Assembly (NCBI RefSeq): GCF_000213255.1
Contig: NC_015520.1
Coordinates: 2,473,349-2,537,348 of the forward strand
DNA: 64,000 nt
Source: Mahella australiensis 50-1 BON
GTDB taxonomy: Bacteria; Bacillota; Clostridia; Mahellales; Mahellaceae
Direction: 5' to 3'
A model generated the notes under the pieces. That model had not been told where the DNA came from. It made no database searches and was given only the letters and a program-made list of their open reading frames with translations. The translations under genes were made by a program, and so were the position numbers. Positions within the stretch are counted from its first letter, which is position 1; the number at the start of each line of letters is the position of its first letter. Below are positions 16,178 through 26,035 of the stretch, piece after piece.

Positions 16178-17296
16178 TCAATCGGTGATGCACTTCTTTA
16201 GAAAATCCAATATATCTTTGGCCTTGGGAGGGCATCCTTTGACCCACTGGCCGCATCCGCGAGCGCATGTACCTACGCCTATGCCATCCACGCTTTGGCC
16301 CTTAAAACCCTGCCCTATGCAAACCTTTTGATCCAAGCGTTTTAAAAGCCCTTGCTCATCCAAACGAGCCAATGCATGTATCAAACTACCGTAACAAGCC
16401 GAGCAGGCATCTTTTTCTTCAACCCATTTAGCCAGATAACGCGCTTTATTGCCCGCATCGGTAAAACGCCGCACCCCGGCTGTATTAGAATTAAGTTCTG
16501 CTATATTGGCTTTAGAAAGATCAGCGTTTCCCACGCCTATGCTTTCAGCTATTTTAATATAACCAATATCATGAGGGTCATATCCCATAAGCTCAGCCGC
16601 ATACGCATCTACGAGCACAGGGTCCTTACCAGCTATTATTCTGTTCATTTCTACAGGATTTCCACCCTCTTCAAAATCAAGATCACCTATGAGCCCGTCG
16701 ACTATGGTTATCGACGGCCTTATGATTTTATTCAAATATGCTATCGGCTTATGCAACCCCATCGTATGAAATCTTCTTTTTTCTTTATCGGGTATACAGC
16801 CTTTCATATTCTTCAAAGCACATGTTATGCTGGTTTGACAATGCCCTTTCAATACCGGCAGATTTATCAGATAGTCTACCTCCATCGCTTTATCACATAC
16901 ATTTATTGACATACCATCAGCGTCATAAGGCCGGTAATGATCCCTTTTTGTATCAAAGAGCGGCACATTATATTTTTGAGATATTTTATCATAGCCGCAC
17001 ACCTTAAAAGCCTCTTGCGTGCTATCGCCTACCCATGAACCTTCCAGTATTATGAGCTTATTATATCCACGTTCTTTGAGGTATTCTATTATACCTATTA
17101 TCATATCGGTAGACGTGGTAGCACCCGATTCTGGCTTTTTGGCCACTACCAGATTGGGCTTCAAACCTATGAGATCGGTTTTATCTATTTCTTCCTCTAT
17201 TTTTATAGCGCTTAGAAGCTGTTTTACCATTTCCTTGCCTTTATCGCCATATATAACATATATGTCGTTATTGTTCAATATACTCACCATCCTCAT
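16178..17296 (-). CDS. DUF362-family iron-sulfur protein
   Basis: 372 residues. The N-terminal and middle parts (LIGLKPNLVVAKKPESGATT, LINLPVLKGHCQTSITCAL, KNMKGCIPDKEKRRFH, ITIVDGLIGDLDFEEGG) are the DUF362 core. The C-terminus has a cysteine cluster (DACSACYGSL and GVGTCARGCGQWVKGCPPKA) able to bind an Fe-S cluster, in place of the ferredoxin domain of other members. Function unknown; members are widespread in anaerobes. The exact start among closely spaced ATG/GTG/TTG codons near 17296 is uncertain. Alone between ftsH and glpK. Confidence 0.75.
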   Translation of the reverse strand: MRMVSILNNNDIYVIYGDKGKEMVKQLLSAIKIEEEIDKTDLIGLKPNLVVAKKPESGATTSTDMIIGIIEYLKERGYNKLIILEGSWVGDSTQEAFKVCGYDKISQKYNVPLFDTKRDHYRPYDADGMSINVCDKAMEVDYLINLPVLKGHCQTSITCALKNMKGCIPDKEKRRFHTMGLHKPIAYLNKIIRPSITIVDGLIGDLDFEEGGNPVEMNRIIAGKDPVLVDAYAAELMGYDPHDIGYIKIAESIGVGNADLSKANIAELNSNTAGVRRFTDAGNKARYLAKWVEEKDACSACYGSLIHALARLDEQGLLKRLDQKVCIGQGFKGQSVDGIGVGTCARGCGQWVKGCPPKAKDILDFLKKCITD

Positions 17297-17361
17297 ATCT
17301 ATATTAGCACATACCTATTGATTATCCAAGTATGTCCGAGCATACCTCTTGAAAGATCGCT

Positions 17362-17390
17362 TTGCCAAAAAAACTTTGCCGTAATATAAT
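17362..17390 (+). promoter_or_regulatory. glpK promoter
   Basis: TTGCCA (17362-17367), 17 bp, TATAAT (17385-17390). The leader continues to AAAGGGGG in front of the ATG at 17435. Confidence 0.65.
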
Positions 17391-17434
17391 CTATATGACA
17401 TATTACTCGCAGCTTATAAAGGGGGAAATGTTTA

Positions 17435-18922
17435 ATGGAACAATATATAATCGCATTGGATGAAGGGACTACAAGTTGCCGGGCTGTGGCTTTCAATCGT
17501 GAGGGTTGCACTGTAGCCATGCGCAGCCGTCAGTTCAGGCAAATCTATCCTCAATCGGGATGGGTGGAACACGATGCTATGGAAATATGGAACGCTCAAC
17601 TGAATGCGCTAAAGGAGTTGATACGCGATCTGGACCTTTCACCGGCACAGATAGCAGCCATAGGTATAGCCGATCAACGTGAAACGGTAGTATTATGGGA
17701 TAAGCATACAGGAAAACCTGTATATAACGCCATAGTATGGCAATGCAGGCGTACAGCGCCTTTATGCGATGATCTGAAACAAAGCGGCATAACTGAAGTC
17801 GTACATAAAAAGACCGGTTTGGTTATCGATGCGTATTTCTCCGCCACTAAAATAAGATGGATAATGGATAACATACCTGGCGTAAAAGAAGCGGCAGCAA
17901 ATGGGAATATACTAGCCGGCACTATAGATACATGGCTTTTATGGAATCTGACTGGCGGTAAAGCGCATGCCACCGATTATTCGAATGCCAGTCGTACCAT
18001 GCTGTATAATATAAACGAGTTATGTTGGGACGAAGATATATTGAATATGCTGGACATACCACAAGCCATATTGCCCGAGGTCAAGCCTTCGTCGTGCACA
18101 TTTGGCTACACGGATCCTTCGATCCTGGGTGCTTCTATACCCATAGCCGGCATAGCCGGCGATCAGCAGGCCGCCTTATTCGGGCAGTTATGCCTGCAAC
18201 CTGGTATGATAAAGAATACATACGGTACCGGTTGCTTTATACTGATGAATACAGGCGATAAACCTATTTATTCGTCTAACAATCTGTTAACCACAATAGC
18301 ATGGGGGATAGACGGCAAAGTGGAGTATGCGCTGGAGGGCAGCGTATTCTCGGCCGGGGCGTCTGTTCAGTGGTTGCGCGACGGCCTAAAGATAATAGAT
18401 AATGCCGCTCAGAGCCAGCAATATGCCGAGGCTGTAGCTGACAACGGCGGGGTATACGTAGTGCCGGCTTTTACCGGCTTAGGCGCACCTTACTGGGATA
18501 TGTATGCTCGAGGTTTAATAATAGGCATCAGCCGCGGCACACAGCGCCAACATATCGTGCGGGCCACCCTGGAAAGCATAGCCTATCAGACCATGGATAT
18601 ATTGGATACCATGCAGCGCGATGCCACGCTGCCATTTAAAAACCTGCGCGTCGATGGCGGTGCTTGCGCAAATGATTTTCTTATGCAATTTCAAGCCGAT
18701 ATACTCGGCATAGAAGTAGAAAGACCGCCTATTGTGGAAACCACCGCGCTGGGAGCGGCATATTTAGCTGGCTTAGAAGTGGGGTACTGGAACAAAGACG
18801 CGCTAAATGCGGTATGGATACCCAGCAAAGTATTTAAACCGCAAATGAGCGATGAGCAACGCTTTCAATTAAGCCAACGCTGGCATGAAGCGGTAAAAAG
18901 GGCATTATCGTGGGCTAGGTAA
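17435..18922 (+). CDS. glpK: Glycerol kinase
   Basis: 495 residues, the usual FGGY-kinase length. Family features: [15 protein letters not shown] at the N-terminus, [13 protein letters not shown] and [11 protein letters not shown] (substrate site), [19 protein letters not shown], the [17 protein letters not shown] motif and the [12 protein letters not shown] end. It phosphorylates glycerol to glycerol-3-phosphate in the cytoplasm. No glpF or glpD next to it; flanked by its own promoter and terminator. Confidence 0.95.
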   Translation: MEQYIIALDEGTTSCRAVAFNREGCTVAMRSRQFRQIYPQSGWVEHDAMEIWNAQLNALKELIRDLDLSPAQIAAIGIADQRETVVLWDKHTGKPVYNAIVWQCRRTAPLCDDLKQSGITEVVHKKTGLVIDAYFSATKIRWIMDNIPGVKEAAANGNILAGTIDTWLLWNLTGGKAHATDYSNASRTMLYNINELCWDEDILNMLDIPQAILPEVKPSSCTFGYTDPSILGASIPIAGIAGDQQAALFGQLCLQPGMIKNTYGTGCFILMNTGDKPIYSSNNLLTTIAWGIDGKVEYALEGSVFSAGASVQWLRDGLKIIDNAAQSQQYAEAVADNGGVYVVPAFTGLGAPYWDMYARGLIIGISRGTQRQHIVRATLESIAYQTMDILDTMQRDATLPFKNLRVDGGACANDFLMQFQADILGIEVERPPIVETTALGAAYLAGLEVGYWNKDALNAVWIPSKVFKPQMSDEQRFQLSQRWHEAVKRALSWAR

Positions 18923-18925
18923 CAT

Positions 18926-18970
18926 AAATCCTCCATACTCATGCTTTATCTCGCATAATATGGAGGATTT
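18926..18970. terminator. Bidirectional terminator between glpK and manC
   Basis: AAATCCTCCATA (18926-18937) pairs with TATGGAGGATTT (18959-18970); the loop contains a second small stem (ATGC/GCAT). It separates two convergent genes. Confidence 0.75.
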
Positions 18971-18977
18971 AATCGTA

Positions 18978-20057
18978 TCATAGATAATCGGTCAATTGTC
19001 TTTCGCGTATTTCCTGAAGGAGTTTCTTTATATCCTGCGCTCTGTCTTTTGGACATATGAGTGTAACATCGTCTGTATCTACCACTATGAGGTCCTCCAA
19101 ACCCAAAAGCGCCAGCAGCTTATTGTTGCCACCCTGTATAATGCACTTTTTCGTATCCACGCTGAGTATATTGCCTTTGATGATGTTGCCATTTTCATCG
19201 GGCTCTTCAATGCGTTCCAAAGCCGTCCAACTGCCGACATCGTCCCACCCGAAGTCTGCCGGTATAACATATACTGAATCGGCTTTTTCCATTATACCAT
19301 AGTCTATAGATATACTGTCTAACTTTTCATATTCCTTATACAATATACTCTCTGCATCATCGGAATCTATAGCCTGACGTATAACGCTCAAGGCTTTGTA
19401 TAACTTAGGCATATGGATCTTTATATTTTTCATGATGGTAGATACCTTCCAAAGAAACATACCGCTGTTCCACAGGTATTGACCTGTTTCAAGATACTTC
19501 TCAGCGGTTTCTTTATCCGGTTTTTCTACAAATGCTTCTACCTCATGTACCGGTTCCATACCGCGGGCTGTAATCCTCTGGCCCATTTTTATATAGCCAT
19601 AACCAGTTTCAGGATGATCCGGCTTTATACCTATAGTAACTATATTGGTATTGTGCTGAGCCACTTGTGCAGCTTTCTCCAATACCCTTATATATTCGTC
19701 TTCGTCCCTTATCATATGATCCGACGGAAGGACCATCATAACAGCATCTTCCCCGCAGCGTTTTTCTATATGTAACGCTGCCAAGCCTATACATGCCGCA
19801 GTATTTCTAGACATAGGTTCTACTAGTATGTTGCCGGTCGGTACTTCAGGCAGCTGATTACTTATTATGGAGGCATAATCCGGGTTGGTAACTATATATA
19901 TGTTATCATAATCCACTATACGGCTTATGCGCTTTACAGTGGACTGTATCATGGTATCCTCGCCGGTGAGCTTCAATAGCTGCTTGGGTAGCTTAATCCT
20001 GCTTTTGGGCCAAAACCTTTCGCCTTTACCTCCAGCCATTATAACAGCAGTAAGCAT
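18978..20057 (-). CDS. manC: Mannose-1-phosphate guanylyltransferase
   Basis: 359 residues of the nucleotidyltransferase type: VIMAGGKGERFWPKSR (nucleotide-binding loop), KLPKQLLKL, ILVEPMSRNTAACIGLAAL, VMMVLPSDHMI, TGYGYIKMG, FVEKPDKETAEKYL and the C-terminal WDDVGSWTAL. It lacks the fused mannose-6-phosphate isomerase domain of longer ManC proteins. It makes GDP-mannose from mannose-1-phosphate and GTP. GGAGGTG lies 8 bases before the chosen ATG at 20057. It is the last gene of a minus-strand set with a glycosyltransferase, suggesting GDP-mannose is the donor there. Confidence 0.92.
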   Translation of the reverse strand: MLTAVIMAGGKGERFWPKSRIKLPKQLLKLTGEDTMIQSTVKRISRIVDYDNIYIVTNPDYASIISNQLPEVPTGNILVEPMSRNTAACIGLAALHIEKRCGEDAVMMVLPSDHMIRDEDEYIRVLEKAAQVAQHNTNIVTIGIKPDHPETGYGYIKMGQRITARGMEPVHEVEAFVEKPDKETAEKYLETGQYLWNSGMFLWKVSTIMKNIKIHMPKLYKALSVIRQAIDSDDAESILYKEYEKLDSISIDYGIMEKADSVYVIPADFGWDDVGSWTALERIEEPDENGNIIKGNILSVDTKKCIIQGGNNKLLALLGLEDLIVVDTDDVTLICPKDRAQDIKKLLQEIRERQLTDYL

Positions 20058-20100
20058 CACATATACACCTCCAATTCTTTATTATTTATTATATCTTTAT

Positions 20101-21189
20101 CTACCTTATTATATATCCATTAGAAATAGTAACTTTTGGCAATTGCTCTAATTCTAGATGCATCGCTCCCACGTAAGATAAAAGGAACGATATGAGCGAT
20201 TCCGCGCCTTGATTTTTATTTATGCCCAAGCGCATAAGCCCATCATAGCATCCACCGGTTTCGGGATCATATAAAGTCATACCAGAGCGATTATGCCCCC
20301 AAAACCAATCCCAGCATAGCTTTGCAGTATCACGGAACAGTTCTTGATCTGTGGTATCATAGGCCTCTACACATGCCCAAAGCATGGATACTGCATCTAC
20401 GCATTGCTGATCGTATAAAGCCCTTTGACCGCCTTTAAGCCACCAACCGTTATTTCCTACTATATCAAGATAGCCTTCAGAAGTAAGGCTGTCTATCAAA
20501 AACATCAAGCTGTCAATGCCAACCCTTAGGATCTCTTTATCATTCAATGCATCGCCTACCGCTATCAGGGCATGAGGCAATATGCCGTTACAGTATGTTA
20601 TATAGTCCTCAAACCAATGCCACCCACCGCGATCGTGTACATTATATAAACGGCACAAAGCGCGGGCTAATCGTAAAGCATGGGCTTTTAGATGCTCATC
20701 CCAGCCGGAATAATGTGCATATCTCACTATCGCCAATGCTGTATAAGCCATGGCTCTAGGCGACTTTACATCATCTATACGCTCTAAACCTTTCTGAAAC
20801 ATATCAAACGCAATATCGCTTATGCCGAATATAGACCGGCCTGTAGCATAGCTGCAAGCCAACATGCATCGCCCGTAACAATCCTGAGATACATTGTCGT
20901 CTATGAAGCGGCGCGAATAATCCATAAAATTGCGCCACCAGCCGTCAGCACGCTGAGCATGCTGCATAAATCCAAGATAAGTCTCGGCCAATGCCATTTG
21001 AGAATGCGATATTATAGGATCGCTCAGTGCGGTAATGTCCGCCAATGCCAGCGCCATGATAAGCGCACGGCTGTTATCATCGGTAGAGTAACCATGGTTT
21101 CTGTCCGGTATAGAATAACGGCTATGCTGCAACATACCCGTATCATCGGTCATGCGGTAAACGTGATCCAATTTAATAGTATCCACCAT
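20101..21189 (-). CDS. Alpha/alpha-barrel glycosidase-like protein
   Basis: 362 residues, with no signal peptide. Repeated helical segments and aromatic-rich motifs (HGYSTDDNSRALIMALAL, DGWWRNFMDY, GGWHWFEDYITYCNGILPHA, GYLDIVGNNGWWLKGG, DQQCVDAVSMLWA) fit the (alpha/alpha)6 barrel of glycosidases/epimerases. The D and E residues in DDNSRA, WFEDY and DQQCVDA could be catalytic. It begins 3 bp after the GT4 gene, so the two are coupled. Such proteins recur next to GH130 phosphorylases and mannose transferases; the reaction is not known to me. Confidence 0.7.
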   Translation of the reverse strand: MVDTIKLDHVYRMTDDTGMLQHSRYSIPDRNHGYSTDDNSRALIMALALADITALSDPIISHSQMALAETYLGFMQHAQRADGWWRNFMDYSRRFIDDNVSQDCYGRCMLACSYATGRSIFGISDIAFDMFQKGLERIDDVKSPRAMAYTALAIVRYAHYSGWDEHLKAHALRLARALCRLYNVHDRGGWHWFEDYITYCNGILPHALIAVGDALNDKEILRVGIDSLMFLIDSLTSEGYLDIVGNNGWWLKGGQRALYDQQCVDAVSMLWACVEAYDTTDQELFRDTAKLCWDWFWGHNRSGMTLYDPETGGCYDGLMRLGINKNQGAESLISFLLSYVGAMHLELEQLPKVTISNGYIIR

Positions 21190-21192
21190 AAG

Positions 21193-22359
21193 CTAGGCCT
21201 CCTTATCTAATATATTTATATTATCGAAAGATGCTATATAAGACATTAACTCGCTATAGTTTCTCCCCACAGTTGGCCACTGCATATGCTCTCCATATAT
21301 CATTGCTCTGCGCTCCAGCCTATGGCGCAATGCGTCATCGGCCAAAAGTTTACATATAGCATTGGCCATGGCTCGAACATCGTTAAATGGCACCAATATC
21401 CCTCTGTTATCAGCCAAAAGGTCGACGGCGTAGGCATACGGCGTTGAAACAATAGCCTTGCCTGCCCCAAGAGCATAGGATAACGTACCGCTGACCGCCT
21501 GCTCTTTGCCGGGATACGGCGTAATATATACATCTGTAGCGGCAAGATAATCGCTCAATTCACGCAAACTCAAAAAATGGTTTACAAAACGCACATGTTT
21601 ATTCAAGCTTAGATTTTGAACCAACTCTATAAGGCTCTCCCTATAGGTCTCCCCTGATTTTCTCTTAAGCACGGGATGGGTCTGGCCCATTACAAGATAA
21701 ACAGCGTCCGGGAACCTGTTAGCCACTATATGCATGGCCCGTATGGCATATTCCAAACCTTTGCCAGGTCCCACCAGGCCGAACGTAGATACAACCCTTC
21801 TGCCGCCTACCTTATATTTTTTCTTTATATCTTCAGCCATAACGGTTCTAAAAACCGGTATACCGTGGGGTATAACCTTTATTTTTTCACTATCCACATC
21901 ATAAACGCTGCTCAAAATATTGCCGGCTCGTTCGGTCATAACAACGACTGCTGCTGCCTGACGGCACAAATGTTTTAATATACTGCGTTGAGATGTAGTA
22001 GGGCTGCTCAACACAGTATGGCACGTTAACGCAAAGGGCTTATTCAGCAATCTTGTAAGTTCCAGTATATATTGCCCATCGCTACCACCGAATATACCAT
22101 ATTCATGTTCTATCATAACGGCATCTATGCTGCTGTTGTTTATGTGCCGTGCAGCTTTTATATAATCCCTTTTATTAAACTGATTTATGCGAAACCATAC
22201 CTGATCGCCATAGGCATAATGCTCTATGCCATCATCTATAGCGACCACCCGGCATTTCCATTGACCAGCCTTTTCTATGTATTTTACCACATCTGCTGTG
22301 AACGTTGCTATGCCACATTTGCGCGGCGGAAAAGTACTTATAAAAGCCAATTCGTGCAT
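21193..22359 (-). CDS. Glycosyltransferase, GT4 family
   Basis: About 388 residues with a GT-B fold: N-terminal half beginning MHELAFISTFPPRKCGIATF (the PP-KCGIA loop is typical), and C-terminal donor-binding half with STFGLVGPGKGLEYAIRAM, the YITPYPGKEQAVSGTLSYALG segment (E-x7-E-like region) and PYAYAVDLL. It likely transfers mannose from GDP-mannose supplied by manC three genes on. Start chosen at the ATG at 22359, 8 bases after AAGGGGTGG. Transcribed from the opposed promoter at 22448-22476. Confidence 0.85.
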   Translation of the reverse strand: MHELAFISTFPPRKCGIATFTADVVKYIEKAGQWKCRVVAIDDGIEHYAYGDQVWFRINQFNKRDYIKAARHINNSSIDAVMIEHEYGIFGGSDGQYILELTRLLNKPFALTCHTVLSSPTTSQRSILKHLCRQAAAVVVMTERAGNILSSVYDVDSEKIKVIPHGIPVFRTVMAEDIKKKYKVGGRRVVSTFGLVGPGKGLEYAIRAMHIVANRFPDAVYLVMGQTHPVLKRKSGETYRESLIELVQNLSLNKHVRFVNHFLSLRELSDYLAATDVYITPYPGKEQAVSGTLSYALGAGKAIVSTPYAYAVDLLADNRGILVPFNDVRAMANAICKLLADDALRHRLERRAMIYGEHMQWPTVGRNYSELMSYIASFDNINILDKEA

Positions 22360-22435
22360 AACAAACACCACCCCTTCTGTAGTTTTATATTTTATCGGTT
22401 AGCAAACGGTATGATAAAATAATGAGCAATTCATG

Positions 22436-22476
22436 TTTACATAAGTAATTATATACTATATAATTACTTATGTCAA
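22436..22476. promoter_or_regulatory. 35-bp perfect palindrome holding two opposed promoters
   Basis: ACATAAGTAATTATATA (22439-22455), a single C (22456), then its exact complement (22457-22473). Plus strand: TTTACA (22436-22441), 17 bp, TATAAT (22459-22464). Minus strand: TTGACA (22471-22476), 17 bp, TATAAT (22448-22453). Each promoter lies over the other, so polymerases cannot occupy both. A further TTACATAA half-site occurs near 22492. It drives the GT4 set leftwards and the fusion gene rightwards. Confidence 0.85.
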
Positions 22477-22541
22477 TAATTATGCATATAATTTACATAA
22501 TTTTAACAAAATATCGTATTTACTTTTAGGAGGTTTAGGAT

Positions 22542-25500
22542 ATGGACGTTTTCTATAGTACTATAACTGACCCGATAGAGAAGCTTAAAGCCAAAGAGCC
22601 TATCGATCTCATAATTGGCATCCCATTTTATAACGAACGCGACCTCATCATACCCATCATAGATAATGTAATAAAAGGTATCAAATCATTTCCTCGTAAC
22701 ATAAAGGCAGCCATAATATGCGCCGGTGATCCGGCCGGCCAATGCGTTATAGATGCAATAAACGGCATGGACAGCAACAATATCCCTATAACAGCGTTCC
22801 TTATGCCAAATGGCGCCAACGGCAAAGGCTGGAGCATAAGAGCTATACTTGAAATAGCACGAAATCTCCACTCCGACGTATTGATGCTAGAAGCTGATAT
22901 AATATGTATCGACCAACATCAACCATACGGCATGGACCAACAATGGATACATAAAATGCTGGAACCTATATATAATGGGCCGTACAGCGTATCGCTGGCT
23001 ATGTTTGAAAATCATTTTCTGGAAAACCCGATAGCTCACTGCATAGTAAGCCCATTATTAGCCTCTATTTATGGGTATAGGTTGGACGACCCGATCAGCG
23101 GTATATGGGCTATTACATCTGACGTAGTCGAAGAGGCTGCGGAACAAATGAACCGCCATTGGGAAGCCAGCGTGGGCGGTTATGGTATAGATGTATTTAT
23201 GGCATGCCTGGAAATAAGCATGCAACAAAATATATGCCGCATAATATTGGGGCCCAAGCCTCATCAACATTCAACCAGCAAAAGCGATATAGTATTTCAC
23301 GATATAGTGAAGTCCCTTTTCGAGCGCATAAAACAGGATGAACCTTTTTGGAGCAAGCGCCAACCCTTCTTAAAATGGCCTGATACATACGGTACGTATA
23401 GAGGTGAAATCCAAAGCAATATCCAGTCAAAGCCAACAGACATGATGTCAGCATTTAAATCGGATTTTCAACAGTTTTACAATCTTTTATCCGATATACT
23501 GCCGGAAAAAGTACTCGATCAGCTGGAGCGCTTTTCCCAACCAGAGCAAGATGCCGACTTTGAATGGGATGAAGAATTGTGGACTCGCTTAACCTATCAC
23601 ATGCTGATATCGTATTGTTATCCGGGAGATATATCGACGGATGATATAATCTCGGCATTTTTGGCTCTTTACAAAGGATATATATCGGTTTTAACCTATC
23701 ATTTGACACCTGCCACCCAGGGAACAACAGATGGAATCATGCAACAACATATCGATTCTTTCATAGTATATAGAGAAGACTTTCTAAGAGGGTGGGAGGA
23801 TATGCAGAGCCGCGCTTTGCCACTGCTGCCAAAGATAGGTTACATGGAATTCATACCACATGTGCCTATACTACTCCCTCACGAGGTAAGCGATCGACCA
23901 GGCCATAGCGTCAATACAATAAGCATATACAACGATTTGCTCCAATGCTATGTAGATGAATTCAACAAATGGGTATACGACGGCCTGGGCGTATCGCAGC
24001 AGGCCAATTCCGAACAAGTAGGCCAAGCTATATCCCAATTTATGGATTCTGTCGAGGCGCTGCTTTCGGATCTACTGCCAGGCGCATTGGATGATATATC
24101 GGGAATGCAACAGTATCTCAACGGCATATCTTCCATTTGCCCACACGGTAAAGTCCTTGCATTAAAGCCCGAGGTAGCGCAAATGATACTGGAAACCTTT
24201 CCACCAGCGAACCTCATGTTGTTAAATGGCTGTTCCAGCCTATCCGAGCTATTAGATATGATGGACATCGATGATGCTCTGGCTCTAGCCCTATTGACCG
24301 AAGATGACTTGCAGGCTCAATTGATAAGCTGGTTTAAGCAAAACGGTCATCCCGAATATATGCAATGGAGCGATTTAAGGCTTATAGCTGTAAGAGCAGA
24401 GGATTTTGCCTCTTTGAAATATACCGCTTTGGACAAACTGACCGGACGGATCATGGTGCATCCTTTGCCCAAGGGTATAGGCGGCCGTTTGCCCCGCCTC
24501 AGGTATTTTACACGCATATCCAAGCATATAACCGAAGCCGAACATTTATCTGTTATATGGTCTGAGTTCTTGGCTCAACGCCATGGCTTTGGAATTAAAG
24601 TGGTAAATTCCATAAGCGGCCATTGGGGCAAGGAAATGTTCTCTGCCTACAATATAATGGAGGACTGGCATCAGGAAGCTGTAGCCGATGCCATAAGCTC
24701 CATAGCCGGCAATATGGCCGACACAACACAAGCCGGGATATTAAGGCACATGGCCGCCGGCTATCGGCTAGGCATTACTATGCCTGACGGTATATTTATG
24801 CCGTGCTCGGCATGGAGCTGGGCCAGCTATAGTTTTAAGGGTGGGAAAGGCATTCCATCGCCTATGTCCATTCATGTCGAGAGAAACGCTTTCGCGCGCA
24901 AGTTGCTTGAAAGGATATGTTTAGCCCTCGGTATGGATACATCGATCATACTGCAAGAGGCCATAGATCTGATGCAGCAAGGTAAGGCTTATGATGATTT
25001 AGCCCAGCAATTGTTCTATATGGACAATATAGAAGATGGTATTGTATCCCCTACTATAAGAGCGTCATCGGCGGCCAAACCACTGCGCCGATACGAAGGC
25101 AATCCCATAATAGCTCCGATAGCCGAGAGCTGGTGGGAATCCCGTTATACGCTAAATGCTGCCGCATTGCGTATGGATAATCGCGTCTATATTTTATACC
25201 GCGCCGTGGGTAAAGATGGCATATCGCGGCTAGGTCTGGCTGTAACGGACGGCTTTAATGTGATAGAGAGGTTAGCTGAACCTGTATTCACGCCGATGCT
25301 GGCAGAGGAACACCGCGGGTGCGAGGACCCGCGCCTCGTTATAGTGGGCGAGCGCATATATATGACCTATACAGCGTTTGACGGTATTATAGCGCAGATA
25401 GCAGTAGCCTCTATAAGCATCGACGACTTCATAGGAAGACATTTCGATAAATGGCAGCGCCATGGCATGGCTTTTCCCTCTTTCCCGGACAAAGACGCCG

Positions 25501-26012
25501 TAATAGTGCCAGAAAAAATAAATGGCCGATATCCTATATATCACCGAACCGAGCCGAGTATATGGATATCATATACGCCATCGCTTGAATGCCCGTGGCC
25601 GCGCGAGGATCATCGCATAATAATGGGGCCCCGCTCGGGTCTTATGTGGGATGCACGTAAAGTAGGCGCTGGCAGCCAGCCTATAAAAACAAAATATGGG
25701 TGGCTGATGATATACCACGGCATCGACAGCCATCTGGTTTATCGGTTGGGAACAATGTTGGTGGATCTCGACGACCCTGGCCGAATATTGTATCGCTCCC
25801 CTAATCCCGTATTGTCACCCGAAACCGAATATGAGGTGGGCGAAAAAGGTAAAAGCTGGGTACCCAATGTGGTATTCACTTGCGGTGCGGTACCAATGGC
25901 ACAAAAAGATGTGCTAGACGAAAATGATGAAATAATCGTATATTATGGGGCCGCTGATACTGTATTATGCGCCGCTACCGGGCGCGTAGGCGATCTGATA
26001 GGGCAGGCTTGA
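22542..26012 (+). CDS. Glycosyltransferase - unknown domain - GH130 phosphorylase fusion
   Basis: 1156 residues in three parts. Residues ~20-270: a GT-A glycosyltransferase (IIGIPFYNERDLIIPII, AGDPAGQ, NGANGKGWSIRAILEIA, VLMLEADI as the DxD-like site), similar in style to mannosyl/glucosyl-3-phosphoglycerate synthases. Residues ~300-840: a largely helical region I cannot assign. Residues ~848-1155: a GH130 five-bladed propeller (RYEGNPIIAP, HRGCEDPRLV near 926 with the catalytic Asp, YHGID, GAADTVLCAATG). GH130 enzymes phosphorolyse or hydrolyse beta-mannosides. Together with manC this suggests making and recycling of a mannoside. No signal peptide. AGGAGG precedes the ATG. Confidence 0.85.
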   Translation: MDVFYSTITDPIEKLKAKEPIDLIIGIPFYNERDLIIPIIDNVIKGIKSFPRNIKAAIICAGDPAGQCVIDAINGMDSNNIPITAFLMPNGANGKGWSIRAILEIARNLHSDVLMLEADIICIDQHQPYGMDQQWIHKMLEPIYNGPYSVSLAMFENHFLENPIAHCIVSPLLASIYGYRLDDPISGIWAITSDVVEEAAEQMNRHWEASVGGYGIDVFMACLEISMQQNICRIILGPKPHQHSTSKSDIVFHDIVKSLFERIKQDEPFWSKRQPFLKWPDTYGTYRGEIQSNIQSKPTDMMSAFKSDFQQFYNLLSDILPEKVLDQLERFSQPEQDADFEWDEELWTRLTYHMLISYCYPGDISTDDIISAFLALYKGYISVLTYHLTPATQGTTDGIMQQHIDSFIVYREDFLRGWEDMQSRALPLLPKIGYMEFIPHVPILLPHEVSDRPGHSVNTISIYNDLLQCYVDEFNKWVYDGLGVSQQANSEQVGQAISQFMDSVEALLSDLLPGALDDISGMQQYLNGISSICPHGKVLALKPEVAQMILETFPPANLMLLNGCSSLSELLDMMDIDDALALALLTEDDLQAQLISWFKQNGHPEYMQWSDLRLIAVRAEDFASLKYTALDKLTGRIMVHPLPKGIGGRLPRLRYFTRISKHITEAEHLSVIWSEFLAQRHGFGIKVVNSISGHWGKEMFSAYNIMEDWHQEAVADAISSIAGNMADTTQAGILRHMAAGYRLGITMPDGIFMPCSAWSWASYSFKGGKGIPSPMSIHVERNAFARKLLERICLALGMDTSIILQEAIDLMQQGKAYDDLAQQLFYMDNIEDGIVSPTIRASSAAKPLRRYEGNPIIAPIAESWWESRYTLNAAALRMDNRVYILYRAVGKDGISRLGLAVTDGFNVIERLAEPVFTPMLAEEHRGCEDPRLVIVGERIYMTYTAFDGIIAQIAVASISIDDFIGRHFDKWQRHGMAFPSFPDKDAVIVPEKINGRYPIYHRTEPSIWISYTPSLECPWPREDHRIIMGPRSGLMWDARKVGAGSQPIKTKYGWLMIYHGIDSHLVYRLGTMLVDLDDPGRILYRSPNPVLSPETEYEVGEKGKSWVPNVVFTCGAVPMAQKDVLDENDEIIVYYGAADTVLCAATGRVGDLIGQA

Positions 26013-26035
26013 CCTGCCCTAAACGCCGATTTCTA

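Noticed and set aside
26000-26020. Hairpin AGGGCAGG/CCTGCCCT at the end of the fusion gene as a terminator
   Set aside because: Only 8 bp with no T-run after it on either strand; too weak to call.
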